Of a DNA stretch of 64,000 nt, positions 24,495 to 33,367 are shown one piece after another. Both the position numbers and the translations under genes were made by a program. The first letter of the stretch is position 1, and every line of letters starts with the position of its first letter. Under the pieces are notes generated by a model that saw nothing but the letters and a program-made list of their open reading frames with translations, searched no databases and had not been told where the DNA came from. The DNA comes from Pseudosporangium ferrugineum (GTDB lineage Bacteria > Actinomycetota > Actinomycetes > Mycobacteriales > Micromonosporaceae). The stretch is from the NCBI RefSeq assembly GCF_003002065.1, contig NZ_PVZG01000010.1:186001-250000 (forward strand). Reading direction: 5' to 3'.

Positions 24495-25100
24495 ATGTTC
24501 GAGCGATTCACCCACGCCGCGCGCGAGGTCGTCGTCCGCGCCAAGACCGAGGCGCTCGACCTCGGCCAGGCGCCGGTCGGCACCGAGCACACTCTGCTGG
24601 CCCTGCTGGCCGACCCCACGATCGCGGCGGCGCCCGCCCTCAAGGGCCTCGACGCCCGCACCGTCCGGGCCGAGATCATCCGCCGCGTGGGCACCGGCAC
24701 CGCCGACCCGGCGGCACTCGCCGACCCCGACGACGCCGACCGCGAGGCGCTCAAGGCCATCGGCATCGACCTGGACGCGGTCCGCCGGGCGATCGAGGAG
24801 AACTTCGGACCGGGCTCACTGCACCTGCCCCGCCCGGCGGCCCGCAAGCGCAAGGGCCTGATGCGACGCCTCTCCGGCAGCAACCACACCCCGCTCTCCC
24901 CCCGCAACAAGAAGGTGCTGGAGCTGTCCCTGCGCGAGGCCCTGCGGCTCAAGCACAACTTCATCGCCCCGGAGCACATCCTGCTGGGCCTGCTGCGCGA
25001 GGGAAACGGCCTGGCCGCCCAGATCCTGTCCGCCAACGGCGTCGACTTCACCGCCCTCCGCGACGACGCGACCCGCTCCCTCAAGTCGGCAGCCGCTTGA
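24495..25100 (+). CDS. Stand-alone Clp N-terminal (double repeat) domain protein
   Basis: 201 residues with two Clp_N motifs: FERFTHAAREVVVRAKTEAL...GTEHTLLALL, and SPRNKKVLELSLREALRLKHNF...PEHILLGLLREGNGLAAQIL. There is no ATPase domain. A basic linker (RPAARKRKGLMRRLSG) joins the halves. In ClpC/ClpA the N domain receives adaptors and substrates, so a free copy may act as an adaptor, decoy or regulator of ClpC-ClpP. It starts one base after the HTH stop. Its last 20 bases overlap the convergent GNAT gene. Confidence 0.88.
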   Translation: MFERFTHAAREVVVRAKTEALDLGQAPVGTEHTLLALLADPTIAAAPALKGLDARTVRAEIIRRVGTGTADPAALADPDDADREALKAIGIDLDAVRRAIEENFGPGSLHLPRPAARKRKGLMRRLSGSNHTPLSPRNKKVLELSLREALRLKHNFIAPEHILLGLLREGNGLAAQILSANGVDFTALRDDATRSLKSAAA

Positions 25101-25545
25101 CCATCTCGGCGTACGAACTGCCGTCCCACGCAGTGGCGAGCCGGTCGAGGACGTACCCGTTGGCAAGGTAGAACCCCCGCGCGTGCAGGGCCACGCCGGC
25201 CCGCACGAGCCGCCGGCCGGTCCGCTCGCGCACCTCGTCCTCGACGCGGCCCACCAGCACCGTCGCGATCCCGCGGCGGGTGTATCCGGGATCGACGTAC
25301 ACGTGGCGCAGCCGGTCCCCCACGCACCCCGCCAGTCCGACGATCACCGTGCCGGCGCGCGCCACGAACAGGCGTGCGTCGGCAGCCATCGCGTACAACT
25401 CGTCCGGGTCGACGTCGGCGATCAGCGTCTCGACCTCCGCCGGGGAGTACGCCTGCGGGGCGTGCGCGGCGAATGCGGCGTGCCGGATCTCCAGCAGCCG
25501 CGGCACGTCCGCGGCCGCGGCCGGCTCGGTCACGATCTCGTTCAC
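25081..25545 (-). CDS. GNAT-family N-acetyltransferase
   Basis: 154 residues, single GNAT fold. Motif A reads LRHVYVDPGYTRRGIATVLVG, containing the pyrophosphate-binding R-x-x-G-x-A (RRGIAT). The start EIVTEPAAAADVPRLLEIRHAAF and the end FYLANGYVLDRLA (a beta6-beta7 signature) fit. It transfers an acetyl group from acetyl-CoA to an unknown amine. It is convergent with the Clp_N gene, with overlapping 3' ends. Confidence 0.87.
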   Translation of the reverse strand: MNEIVTEPAAAADVPRLLEIRHAAFAAHAPQAYSPAEVETLIADVDPDELYAMAADARLFVARAGTVIVGLAGCVGDRLRHVYVDPGYTRRGIATVLVGRVEDEVRERTGRRLVRAGVALHARGFYLANGYVLDRLATAWDGSSYAEMVKRLPT

Positions 25546-25583
25546 AGGCCTATTTTCCCAGCGGGCGGGGTACCGAGGGCGCC

Positions 25584-26006
25584 ATGACGTACCGGGTCGA
25601 TTACAACGGCGAGGACGCCGAGCTTGCCACGCTGGATGCTGCTCTCGACACCGCCAAGGAGGCGATCGCGGCGGATGTGGGGCCGGTGAGCGGCTGGGCC
25701 GTCGAGCACGACGAGACGATCAACGACTGGTTCGTGCAGGGTGTGCTCGACGGCAAGGCGGTGGGGGCGACCGCCGTGGTCTCCGGCCCCGAGCCGACGA
25801 CGGCCGCCCAGACCTACCCGCGGCCCGCGCCGGCGGCCGGTGAGTCCGCCGTACGCTGCATGACCTTCACCGGGGCGACCCCCGCCGAGGCGCTCGACAT
25901 GGCCGCCTCCTGGCTCGCCGGGCGGCCCGAGGTCGTCGAGGTCGACGACCTCGGCTGGCACCCCCGGCGTACGGGGTACGTGATGCGGGTCTACTACCGC
26001 TCCTGA
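25584..26006 (+). CDS. Hypothetical protein, 140 residues
   Basis: Start ATG at 25584 after GAGGGC. The sequence is acidic and soluble, with an alpha/beta look: MTYRVDYNGEDAELATLDAA, VSGWAVEHDETINDWFVQGV and a C-terminal half AVRCMTFTGATPAEALDMAA then RRTGYVMRVYYRS. I do not recognise the family. The 3' end overlaps the convergent ROK gene by 13 bases. Confidence 0.68.
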   Translation: MTYRVDYNGEDAELATLDAALDTAKEAIAADVGPVSGWAVEHDETINDWFVQGVLDGKAVGATAVVSGPEPTTAAQTYPRPAPAAGESAVRCMTFTGATPAEALDMAASWLAGRPEVVEVDDLGWHPRRTGYVMRVYYRS

Positions 26007-27166
26007 GCCGCCCACTCCGCCAGGGCCGCCTCGCTGGTGACGTGGTCCAGGCCGAGCACCGCCGCGCCCTGCAACGGTCCGTCCTCGCCGTGGGCCGCGT
26101 CGACGACCTCGGGCGGGCGTACCCGGTGGAAGGCCATGAGCGCGTCCCGGTAGGCCTCGTCGAACGCCGCGGGCGCGGCCCGGCGCAGCGGTGCCGCCGC
26201 GCCGCCGAGCGTCACCAGCGCCGGGTCGTGCGCGTTGACCAGGGCACCGACGCCACCGCCCAGCGCCGAGGCCACCGTGGCGACGGCGGCGCGCATCGCC
26301 GGGTCCGGGGACCGCAGCACCGCCCGTGCGAAGGCGATCGGGTCGGCCGGCTCGGTCACCCCCAGGTGCCGGGCGAGCGCCCGGCCGTCGACCTCCAGGT
26401 CCCAGCAGCCGCGGGCTCCGCAGGGGCAGATCAACCGCTTGTCACCGTACGGCTGGTGCCCGTACTCACCCGCGGCACCGTGCGAGCCGGTCACGGGCCG
26501 TCCGCCGGCGGTGACCGTGCCGCCGATGCCGACGCCGGTCATCAGGTGCAGCGCCGTGGACGCTCCCACCGCCGCCCCGGTGCGCGCCTCCGCCACCCCG
26601 GCGAGGGTGGCATCGTTGCCGAGCAGCAGCGCCGGGCCGCCCGCGAGGTCGCCGAGGTCGGCGTCGCGCCAGCCGAGGGTCGCGGACTGGACCAGGCGGC
26701 CGTCGTACACCGTGCCCGCGACCGCCACCGACACCGCGCGCAGCCGTGGCCCGTACGCCTCCCGGACCGCCGTGACACGCTCGCGGACCGCCGCCAGGAC
26801 CGCCGCCGCGGCCCGCGAGGCGTGCCGGGTGATCGTCACGTCGTGCAGGGCACCGTCGATCGTGACCAGGGCGGAGCGCCAGTCGTGCGTACGGACGTCG
26901 AGCGCGAGCAGCACCGGACCGGCCGGGTGCGGTCCCAGCAGGGTCGTCGGCCGGCCCCGCCCGGTCCGCGGCGCGGGCGTCTCGACGAGCAGGCTCGAGG
27001 CGCGCAGCCGCCCGGTCACCTCGGCGGCCAGCCCGCTGGCGAGCTGGAGTTCGCTGGTCAGCGCCGCGCGGGTGGCACCGGGGTGCTGCCGGATCCAGGC
27101 CAGCACCCGGCTCGCGGTGTGCCAGCGCGCCTCCTCGGCCCGCAGCCGCCCGGGGGTTGCCGTCAC
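25994..27166 (-). CDS. ROK-family transcriptional regulator or sugar kinase
   Basis: 390 residues. An N-terminal winged HTH (about 15-75) precedes the ROK fold: LALDVRTHDWRSALVTIDG, LLLGNDATLAGVAEARTGAA, GVGIGGTVTAGGRPVTGSHG, the H-x9-Cys zinc site with GHQPYG and CPCGARGCWDLE, and a final LVTLGGAAAPL. The HTH argues for a NagC/XylR-type repressor responding to a sugar. Its target could be the divergent HAD-MFS pair, from which it is separated by only 47 bases. Confidence 0.88.
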   Translation of the reverse strand: MTATPGRLRAEEARWHTASRVLAWIRQHPGATRAALTSELQLASGLAAEVTGRLRASSLLVETPAPRTGRGRPTTLLGPHPAGPVLLALDVRTHDWRSALVTIDGALHDVTITRHASRAAAAVLAAVRERVTAVREAYGPRLRAVSVAVAGTVYDGRLVQSATLGWRDADLGDLAGGPALLLGNDATLAGVAEARTGAAVGASTALHLMTGVGIGGTVTAGGRPVTGSHGAAGEYGHQPYGDKRLICPCGARGCWDLEVDGRALARHLGVTEPADPIAFARAVLRSPDPAMRAAVATVASALGGGVGALVNAHDPALVTLGGAAAPLRRAAPAAFDEAYRDALMAFHRVRPPEVVDAAHGEDGPLQGAAVLGLDHVTSEAALAEWAAQER

Positions 27167-27213
27167 AGGGGTTCACCACCTTATCCTCGGAGCACGAGAA
27201 TATTGGAGGAAGC

Positions 27214-27819
27214 GTGGACCTGACCAGCATCGAGGCCGTGCTCTTCGACATGGACGGCACCCTCGTCGACTCCGACGCCGCCGTCGAACGCGCCTGGCGG
27301 ACGTGGGCCGCCGAGTACGGCGCCGACCCGGCGGCCGTGCTGGCCGTCGCGCACGGCGCCCCCGCCGGACGCACCGTCCACCTCGTCCGCCCCGACCTCG
27401 GCGAGGCCGCCGTGACCGCCGCCGCGGCCCGCCAGCTCGAATTGCAGTACGACGACCTCTCCGACGTCGTGGCCACCCCCGGCGCGAAGGAGCTGCTGGC
27501 CGGGCTGCGGCTGCCGTGGGCCGTGGTGACCAGCGCCGACGTACGGCTCGCGAAGGCGCGGCTCGGCGCGGCCGGCATCGACGTACCCGTGCTGGTCACC
27601 GTCGAGGACATCCACGCCGGCAAGCCCGACCCGGAGGGCTATCTGCGCGGCGCCGAGCTCCTCGGCGTACCGGCCGGGCGGTGCCTGGTGGTCGAGGACG
27701 CCGAGGTGGGCGTGACCGCGGGCCGCGCGGCCGGCGCCGTCGTCGCGGCCCTCAAGGGCCTGGCCGCCGATCTCTCGATCCGGGACCTCGCCGAACTGGC
27801 CGTCCTGCTGCGGCGATGA
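27214..27819 (+). CDS. HAD-superfamily phosphatase (sugar/glycerol phosphatase type)
   Basis: 201 residues. Motif I FDMDGTLVDSD, motif II VVTSAD, motif III GKPDPEGYL, motif IV VVEDAEVGVTAGRAAGA. It is close to the DOG/GPP-like sugar-phosphate phosphatases. The GTG at 27214 has GGAGGA immediately upstream. It overlaps the MFS start by four bases (ATGA), suggesting that the phosphatase and transporter act on the same sugar, under the divergent ROK regulator. Confidence 0.87.
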   Translation: MDLTSIEAVLFDMDGTLVDSDAAVERAWRTWAAEYGADPAAVLAVAHGAPAGRTVHLVRPDLGEAAVTAAAARQLELQYDDLSDVVATPGAKELLAGLRLPWAVVTSADVRLAKARLGAAGIDVPVLVTVEDIHAGKPDPEGYLRGAELLGVPAGRCLVVEDAEVGVTAGRAAGAVVAALKGLAADLSIRDLAELAVLLRR

Positions 27820-28902
27820 CCGTGGCGACCCGGTCGCGGGTCCTGCGGGCGGGCATCGCCCAGGCCACCCCCGGGTACGCGATCACCGGCCTCGGCGCCT
27901 GCATCGTGCTGCTCGCCCGCGACCTGGCCGTGGCACCGCAACGCCTCGCCTGGCTGCCCGCCACGTTCGGGGCCGGCCTGCTGGTCGTCGCGGCCACGGG
28001 CCCGGTGCTGCTGCGCGGCGGGCCGGGGCGCGCCCTGGTCGGCGGCTCGCTGGTGCTGGCCACCGGCGTCACGGTCCTCGCGCTCGCGCCGGCCCTGCCC
28101 CTGGCGGTGCTCGGCGCCCTGCTGCTGGGCGTCGGAGGGGCCGCGTTCGTCCTGGTCACCCCCGCGCTGCTGGCGGGGCCGGAGGCGGCCGTCCAGCTCT
28201 CCCGGGTGGTCGGCGTCTCGAGCGCGGCGGCCGTCCTCGCCCCGGGGGCCATCGGCGCGCTGGACGCCTCCGGGGTCGTGGGCGGGCGGCTCGCGCTGCT
28301 GGTCGCCGTACCCCCGCTGCTCTTCCTTGCCTGGAATGCCCGGGAGCCGGAACCGCCGCCACCACCGCTCCCCGCCGCCAGGCCGGCGGCCGGCCCGGTG
28401 GCCCGGCGCTGGATCGTCGTGGTCCTCGCCGTGTCGGTCGAGTTCTGCTTCACCATCTGGGCGGTGGCGCGGCTCGCCGACTCGGGGCTGACCCCGTCGC
28501 GGGCGGCGGTCTTCGGCACCGCGTTCCCCATCGGCATGGCCGTCGGCCGCCTCGCCGCCCCCCGCGGTCCTCGGCCGCATCCCGGTGGTGCCGATCGGCG
28601 CGGCGGTCACGGCCGCGGGCGCCGTCGTCGTGGCCGCCGCCGGCCACCCGGCCGTCGTGATCGCGGGCCTGCTGGTGGCGGGGGCCGGCATCGCCACGCT
28701 CTACCCGGTGACACTCGCCGCCCTGACCGGCACTCCGGGCCTCAGCGGCGCTCACGCCGCGTCGCTGGGAGCACTGGCCTCGGGTACGGCGATCCTGGCG
28801 GCCCCGGCGGCGCTGGCCCGGGTGGCGGACGTTACCGGCCTGCGCCCCGCGTTCCTGATCACAGTGCCGCTCCTGGCCCTTTTGCTGGTATTTAAGATTT
28901 GA
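27816..28902 (+). pseudogene. MFS transporter broken by a +1 frameshift
   Basis: The frame from the ATG at 27816 encodes typical MFS helices (GYAITGLGACIVLLARDLAV, LGALLLGVGGAAFVLVTPAL, VEFCFTIWAVARL, GTAFPIGMAVGRLAAP) until a run of six Cs at 28558-28563. After it that frame becomes Arg/Gly-rich and the next frame continues the same protein: VLGRIPVVPIGAAVTAAGAV to a normal end at 28902. Removing one C restores one continuous protein of about 361 residues. It is either a real frameshift mutation, phase variation at a homopolymer, or a sequencing error. In intact form it would be the transporter partner of the HAD gene. TGA of the HAD gene overlaps its ATG. Confidence 0.82.
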
Positions 28903-28921
28903 AGGAGTTAGTCTCTCTGTC

Positions 28922-29380
28922 ATGGCCGAACCCCTCGACTCCGCGCAGCAGGCGTGCTGGCGTGCCTACATCGAGAGCAGCTGGGCGCTGCAGACCCGCC
29001 TCGAGGACGAGCTGCGGGCGCAGACCGGGCTGAGCATGGCCGACTACCACGTGCTCGTGGTGCTCTCCGAGGCGCCCGGGCACCGGCTGCGGATGGGTGA
29101 GCTGGCCGGCTTCATGGTCTTCTCGCCGAGCCGGGTCACGTATCAGATCACCTCCATGGTCAAGCGCGGCCTGGTCCGCAAGCAGAGCTGCCCCGCGGAC
29201 GGCCGCGGCCAGGAGGCCGTCCTCACCGCCGAGGGCCTGGCGGCGCTGGTCGCCGCCGCCCCGCTGCACCTGGCCACCGTCCGCGACAGCTTCATCGACG
29301 ACCTCGAGGACGCCGAGCTCGCCGTTCTCGCCCGCGTCTTCACCCGGCTCGGCGCCCGCCTGCGCCCCGCCACCTCTTGA
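28922..29380 (+). CDS. MarR-family transcriptional regulator
   Basis: 152 residues with a winged HTH: TGLSMADYHVLVVLSEAPGH, RMGELAGFMVFSPSRVTYQI and the wing RKQSCPADGRGQEAVLT. The gene begins 20 bases after the MFS stop and is followed 10 bases later by pirin, a combination often seen in actinobacteria; it probably regulates the pirin gene and itself. AAGGAG at 28902-28907 is 14 bases before the ATG, rather far, in an AT-rich stretch that may instead be promoter or operator. Confidence 0.9.
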   Translation: MAEPLDSAQQACWRAYIESSWALQTRLEDELRAQTGLSMADYHVLVVLSEAPGHRLRMGELAGFMVFSPSRVTYQITSMVKRGLVRKQSCPADGRGQEAVLTAEGLAALVAAAPLHLATVRDSFIDDLEDAELAVLARVFTRLGARLRPATS

Positions 29381-29389
29381 GGGAGAGCC

Positions 29390-30361
29390 ATGCCCGCGAT
29401 CACCGTCGACGACGTCCTGGTTCTGCCGCGCCTGCCGCGGCTCGACCCGGCCACCACCACCTACCGCCCCGTGCGGCGGCTCACCACCGCCCCGAGCGGC
29501 TACGAGGGCGAGGGCTTTCCCGTACGGCGGGCCTTCGCCGGCGTACCGATGAACGAGCTGGACCCGTTCATCCACCTCGACCAGATGGGCGAGGTCGACT
29601 ACGCCCCCGGCGAGCCGAAGGGCACGCCGTGGCACCCGCACCGAGGCTTCGAGACCGTGACCTACATGATCGACGGCACCATGGACCACCAGGACTCCCA
29701 CGGTGGCGGCGGCACGATCACCAACGGCGACACCCAGTGGATGACGGCCGGCGGTGGCATCCTGCACATCGAGGCGCCCCCGGAGCAGCTCGTCATGAGC
29801 GGCGGCCTCTTCCACGGCCTCCAGCTCTGGGTCAACCTCCCCCGCGCCGCCAAGATGATCGCCCCGAAGTACCAGGACCTCCGCGGCCGCGAGGCGGCCC
29901 TGCTCACCACCCCGGACGGCGGCGGCCTCATCCGCGTCATCGCCGGCACGATCGCCGGCCACGCCGGCCCCGGCTCCACCCACACCCCGATCAACCTCGC
30001 CCACGTGACCCTCCAGCCCGGCGCCCGGCTCGAGCTCCCCTGGCAGCCCGGCTACAACGCCCTCGTGTACGTCCTGGCGGGCCGCGGCACGGTCGGCGCG
30101 GAGCAGCGTCCGATCCACCTCGGCCAGCTCGCCGCCCACGCCATGGGCGACGCCCTCCGCGTGGACGCGGACCCGGCGCAGGACTCGAACATCCCGGCGA
30201 TGGAACTCTTCATCATGGGCGGCCGGCCGATCCGCGAGCCGGTGGCCCACTACGGGCCGTTCGTGATGAACACCCGGGAGGAACTCATGCAGGCCTTCGA
30301 GGACTTCCAGAAGGGCCGGCTCGGCGTGATCCCCGCGGAACGCATCCCCCACACCGGCTGA
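29390..30361 (+). CDS. Pirin family protein
   Basis: 323 residues with two cupin domains. The metal-binding HPHRGFETVTYMI is the pirin signature (His-x-His...Glu), followed by DHQDSHGGGGTI and GDTQWMTAGGGILHIE. The C-terminal domain runs from about 180 with GPFVMNTREELMQAF at the end. Pirins bind Fe(II) and act as quercetinase-like dioxygenases or redox regulators. GAGGGAG lies just before the ATG. The gene is paired with the MarR regulator. Confidence 0.93.
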   Translation: MPAITVDDVLVLPRLPRLDPATTTYRPVRRLTTAPSGYEGEGFPVRRAFAGVPMNELDPFIHLDQMGEVDYAPGEPKGTPWHPHRGFETVTYMIDGTMDHQDSHGGGGTITNGDTQWMTAGGGILHIEAPPEQLVMSGGLFHGLQLWVNLPRAAKMIAPKYQDLRGREAALLTTPDGGGLIRVIAGTIAGHAGPGSTHTPINLAHVTLQPGARLELPWQPGYNALVYVLAGRGTVGAEQRPIHLGQLAAHAMGDALRVDADPAQDSNIPAMELFIMGGRPIREPVAHYGPFVMNTREELMQAFEDFQKGRLGVIPAERIPHTG

Positions 30362-30419
30362 CGCCCTGTCACCCTCACGGGGAACGGTTTTGTCGGTGGT
30401 CGCCGATACCCTGTCCGGC

Positions 30420-31157
30420 ATGGCTGTGGACATCGGCGAAATGCTGGATCGGCTGCTGACCGAGGGCGCGCACCGCTTCGACGACGCCCACGACTGCCGC
30501 ATGACCATGATCCCGCTCGGCGAGGTGACCGTGCCGACGGGCCGCATCGTGGCCTGCGACCCCTTGATCCACCCGGGTGAGACACCACCGTTCACCGTGA
30601 CGGCGCCACCGGGCCGCTACCCGCTGCGCGCCTGGGTGGCGGTGGTGCACCCGGCGGGAAGCATGCTCGCCGCGGACCCACCCGCCACCGCACCCGGCCC
30701 GGCCACCACCCGGCCCGGCGGCAACGACGCCGGGGGCGCCGGGCGGCTCGCCGGGCTCCCGATCGAGGCGGACCGGCGCACGGCCGCCCTGCAGCTGGTC
30801 GTCCGCGACGAACCCGTGGCCACCTGGGAGCCCGCGGTGCCGGCCGGACCGGGTCCGTCCATCCTCGACGAGGACGGCTTCGCCACCTACCCCGCGGATT
30901 CCGGCACCGGCGCCCTGGCCGACGAACGGGCCCTGGCCGGCCTCCGCACCTGGAGCTACGCCCGCGTCGAGCAGACCTACCTCCCCGAACCCGGCCCGCC
31001 CGCCCTCAGCGCCCTCGACGCGGTGACCGACCCGGCCACCGGCGCCAACGTGGTAGCGGTGGCCACCGGCGACGGAGACGGCGGCTACGCGACCTTCATC
31101 GGCCGCACGGCCAGCGGAAAGGTCGCCACCTTCGTCACCGACTTCCGCGTGATCTGA
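30420..31157 (+). CDS. DUF4241-like protein
   Basis: 245 residues from the ATG at 30420. TACCCT ends 7 bases before it and no ribosome binding site is visible; the frame is open to a TTG at 30390. The pattern matches DUF4241: IPLGEVTVPTGRIVACDPL near the start, PGRYPLRAWVAVV in the middle, and FATYPADSGTGALADERAL then GDGDGGYATFIGRTASGKV near the end. The central part has an Ala/Pro-rich insertion. Function is unknown. DUF4241 proteins are often associated with bacterial immunity or polymorphic toxin neighbourhoods, but none is visible here. Confidence 0.8.
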   Translation: MAVDIGEMLDRLLTEGAHRFDDAHDCRMTMIPLGEVTVPTGRIVACDPLIHPGETPPFTVTAPPGRYPLRAWVAVVHPAGSMLAADPPATAPGPATTRPGGNDAGGAGRLAGLPIEADRRTAALQLVVRDEPVATWEPAVPAGPGPSILDEDGFATYPADSGTGALADERALAGLRTWSYARVEQTYLPEPGPPALSALDAVTDPATGANVVAVATGDGDGGYATFIGRTASGKVATFVTDFRVI

Positions 31158-31401
31158 CGCCCGCCCCGGGCACACTCCGGGCGGCCCCGCGCGAGAGCGC
31201 CGCCGCACTTTGCCCGCCGGCGCGTTCGACGAGGCCACCGCACCACCGGTCCCGGGTGATCACCCCACGACGCCCCCGGACCCCGCGCATGACCAGCCCG
31301 CCGCACCACCGACCCTCACGCGTGACCAGCCCGCCGCGCCGGCGCACCGGCAGTCTTCATCGGTCGGGCGGCCGGGCCGCCGCGCCGCTCAGGGTGCGGG
31401 G
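31158..31401. repeat. Non-coding gap with degenerate tandem repeat
   Basis: Between two convergent genes. Units resembling TGACCAGCCCGCCGCACCACCGACC recur (for example near 31288 and 31320, with a more diverged copy near 31256), about 32-35 bases apart. An imperfect hairpin near 31162-31187 may end the DUF4241 transcript. No credible gene is seen. Confidence 0.4.
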
Positions 31402-33234
31402 TCAGTTCGGGAAGGCGTTGGGGTCCACGTCGCTGGTGGAGGCGTTGCCGCCGATCATCGGGGTCAGGGTGATGGTCCAGATCGACGACGAGAACGACGT
31501 GGTCGTGAACTTGAACGTGTCGTCGAACTTGCTGAAGTGGCAGTTGCGGGTGAAGCCCTTCTTGCCCGCGTTCCAGTCCTGGCCCGACGCCGTGTAGATG
31601 CGGTACGTGCCGTCGCGGATGCCCTTGGCCGTGTAGGTGCCGCCCTTGCGGACATACACGGTGAAGACGGGCTTGGGTTTTTTGCCCTTGTTCGGCACCA
31701 GCGAGATCAGGGTGTCCGAGGCGCCGTTCTTGATCTTCAGGTGGCCGAGGCCGCCGGTGCTCGATCGTTTGACGAACGTGCCGGTCTTGAGGCGGCGGTT
31801 CTGCTGCTTGGGCTCGGCCGGGAGGAACGAGCCGAACCGGTAGGCCGGGTCGGCCGCCACGAGCTTCTTGGCGTCCTCGCGCAGGCCGTCGGCCCAGCCG
31901 GACTGCAGGACCGCCGCGTACGGGGACGCCGCCGGGCATTCCTGCTTAGTGCCCGCGGTCTCCTCGACCATGTCGCCGAGGTTCTCGAGCCCCTGGGTCA
32001 GCCGGAAGTGCACGGACTCGGCGCCGGACGGCGGCTTCGTCGACCGCAGCTTCCCGGCCTCGGCGCGGATGGCGTTCGCCGCGGTCGGGGCCGCCCTGGC
32101 GAACGCCGCGTTGTCGCCGGTGTTGAGCCTGGCGAACGGCGCCTTGATCGCGGTGTCGGAGGCGGCCAGCACCTGCGCGTACTGCTCGGGCGTGACGGGG
32201 CCGGCGGTGGTCGGCGTCGTGGCCACGATCCCGTTGCGCTTCTTGGCCTGCGGGGTGTCGTCGTCCCCACCGGAGAAGAGCCGGACCACACCGCAACAAC
32301 CGAGCCCGACCAGGAGTACGCCCACAAGCCCGCCGGCGATCAGCTGGTTGCGCCGGCGGGTGGGCGGCGCCGCCGGAGGACCCGCGAACGCCGGGCCCTG
32401 GCCTGGCGGATACCCGCCGGGCTGGAAGGCCCCCGGCGGATAAGCACCCGCCGGGTAGGCGCCAGGCGGGTAGGCGCCGGGCTGCTCAGCCCCGGGTGGG
32501 TATGCACCGGGCTGACCGGCGCCAGGCGGGTACGAGCCGGGCGGGTACGAGCCGGGCGGATACGCGCCGGGCTGGCCGGCGCCCGGCGGGTAGGCACCGC
32601 CCGGGAACGAGCCGGGCGGATAGCCACCGGGCGTGGACCCGTCGGGCGACTGCGGATAGCCGGCTGCGGGCGTGATGCCGGGCGGATAGCCCGCCGCGGG
32701 CGGCGGGAACGCTCCCGGCGGATAGCCGCCGGGAACAGGGTGGGCGCCCGGCGCGGGAAAATCGGAAGCCGGTGCACCGGAAACCGGAGGCGGCCCCCAG
32801 GCCGGCGGACCCGAAGCGGGCGGCACCGACGAAGGCGGACCCGATGCGGGCGGCCCGGAAGCAGGCGGCGCGGACGAGGGCGGCCCGGACGAGGGCGGCG
32901 CGGAAGACGGAGGCGGCGCGGTGGGGAGCACGGCCGTCGGGTCGGCGGCGGGCGCTGCCGGGGAGCTCGGCAGGACGGCCGTCGGATCGGCGGCCGGCGG
33001 GTCCGGGACCGGGAAGGGCGGCGGGGGCGTGAAGGCCGACGGCACCCGGATGGTCACCGCGACGGTGCCGCCCGGGGTCTCGACCCACAGCACCGCGCCG
33101 TCGGCCGTGCCCGGGGGCACCTCCACCGTCACGGGGCCGTGGGTCGCCGTGAAGACCACCTTCGTGGCGCCCGCGGCGGCCTCGGAAGGTGGGATTTCGA
33201 TCGATGCGCTGCTGAAAGCCGGCTCCCCCGTCAT
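31402..33234 (-). CDS. Proline-rich membrane protein with extracytoplasmic domain
   Basis: 610 residues. The first 75 residues form a beta-rich segment (VVFTATHGPVTVEVPPGTAD) that resembles the DnaJ C-terminal consensus. Residues about 80-290 are low complexity, first P/S/A-rich, then tandem GAYPPG/GSYPPG units. After RRRNQ comes one membrane helix (about 293-316, LIAGGLVGVLLVGLGCCGVV). The remaining 295 residues are outside: a helical part (EQYAQVLAASDTAIKAPFAR) and a C-terminal beta domain (GTYTAKGIRDGTYRIY). The ATG at 33234 has CATACT (33242-33247) ending 7 bases upstream and no ribosome binding site. The family is common in Micromonosporaceae; function is unknown. Confidence 0.75.
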   Translation of the reverse strand: MTGEPAFSSASIEIPPSEAAAGATKVVFTATHGPVTVEVPPGTADGAVLWVETPGGTVAVTIRVPSAFTPPPPFPVPDPPAADPTAVLPSSPAAPAADPTAVLPTAPPPSSAPPSSGPPSSAPPASGPPASGPPSSVPPASGPPAWGPPPVSGAPASDFPAPGAHPVPGGYPPGAFPPPAAGYPPGITPAAGYPQSPDGSTPGGYPPGSFPGGAYPPGAGQPGAYPPGSYPPGSYPPGAGQPGAYPPGAEQPGAYPPGAYPAGAYPPGAFQPGGYPPGQGPAFAGPPAAPPTRRRNQLIAGGLVGVLLVGLGCCGVVRLFSGGDDDTPQAKKRNGIVATTPTTAGPVTPEQYAQVLAASDTAIKAPFARLNTGDNAAFARAAPTAANAIRAEAGKLRSTKPPSGAESVHFRLTQGLENLGDMVEETAGTKQECPAASPYAAVLQSGWADGLREDAKKLVAADPAYRFGSFLPAEPKQQNRRLKTGTFVKRSSTGGLGHLKIKNGASDTLISLVPNKGKKPKPVFTVYVRKGGTYTAKGIRDGTYRIYTASGQDWNAGKKGFTRNCHFSKFDDTFKFTTTSFSSSIWTITLTPMIGGNASTSDVDPNAFPN

Positions 33235-33367
33235 GCCGACGAGTATGTATGAGCCTCGCGGTCGAGCGCTGCCCGCTTTCCGTCTCGAATTGTCACCGGC
33301 TGATGGGACGTACGTCACGGTCCGGGGCGTGGCCGCATCTGAGAAGCGGCGAACCGGGCAAAGGGCT

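Noticed and set aside
30420-31157. DUF4241 protein as immunity protein of a polymorphic toxin locus
   Set aside because: No secretion-system, toxin or LXG/PAAR-type gene lies nearby; the context is metabolic.
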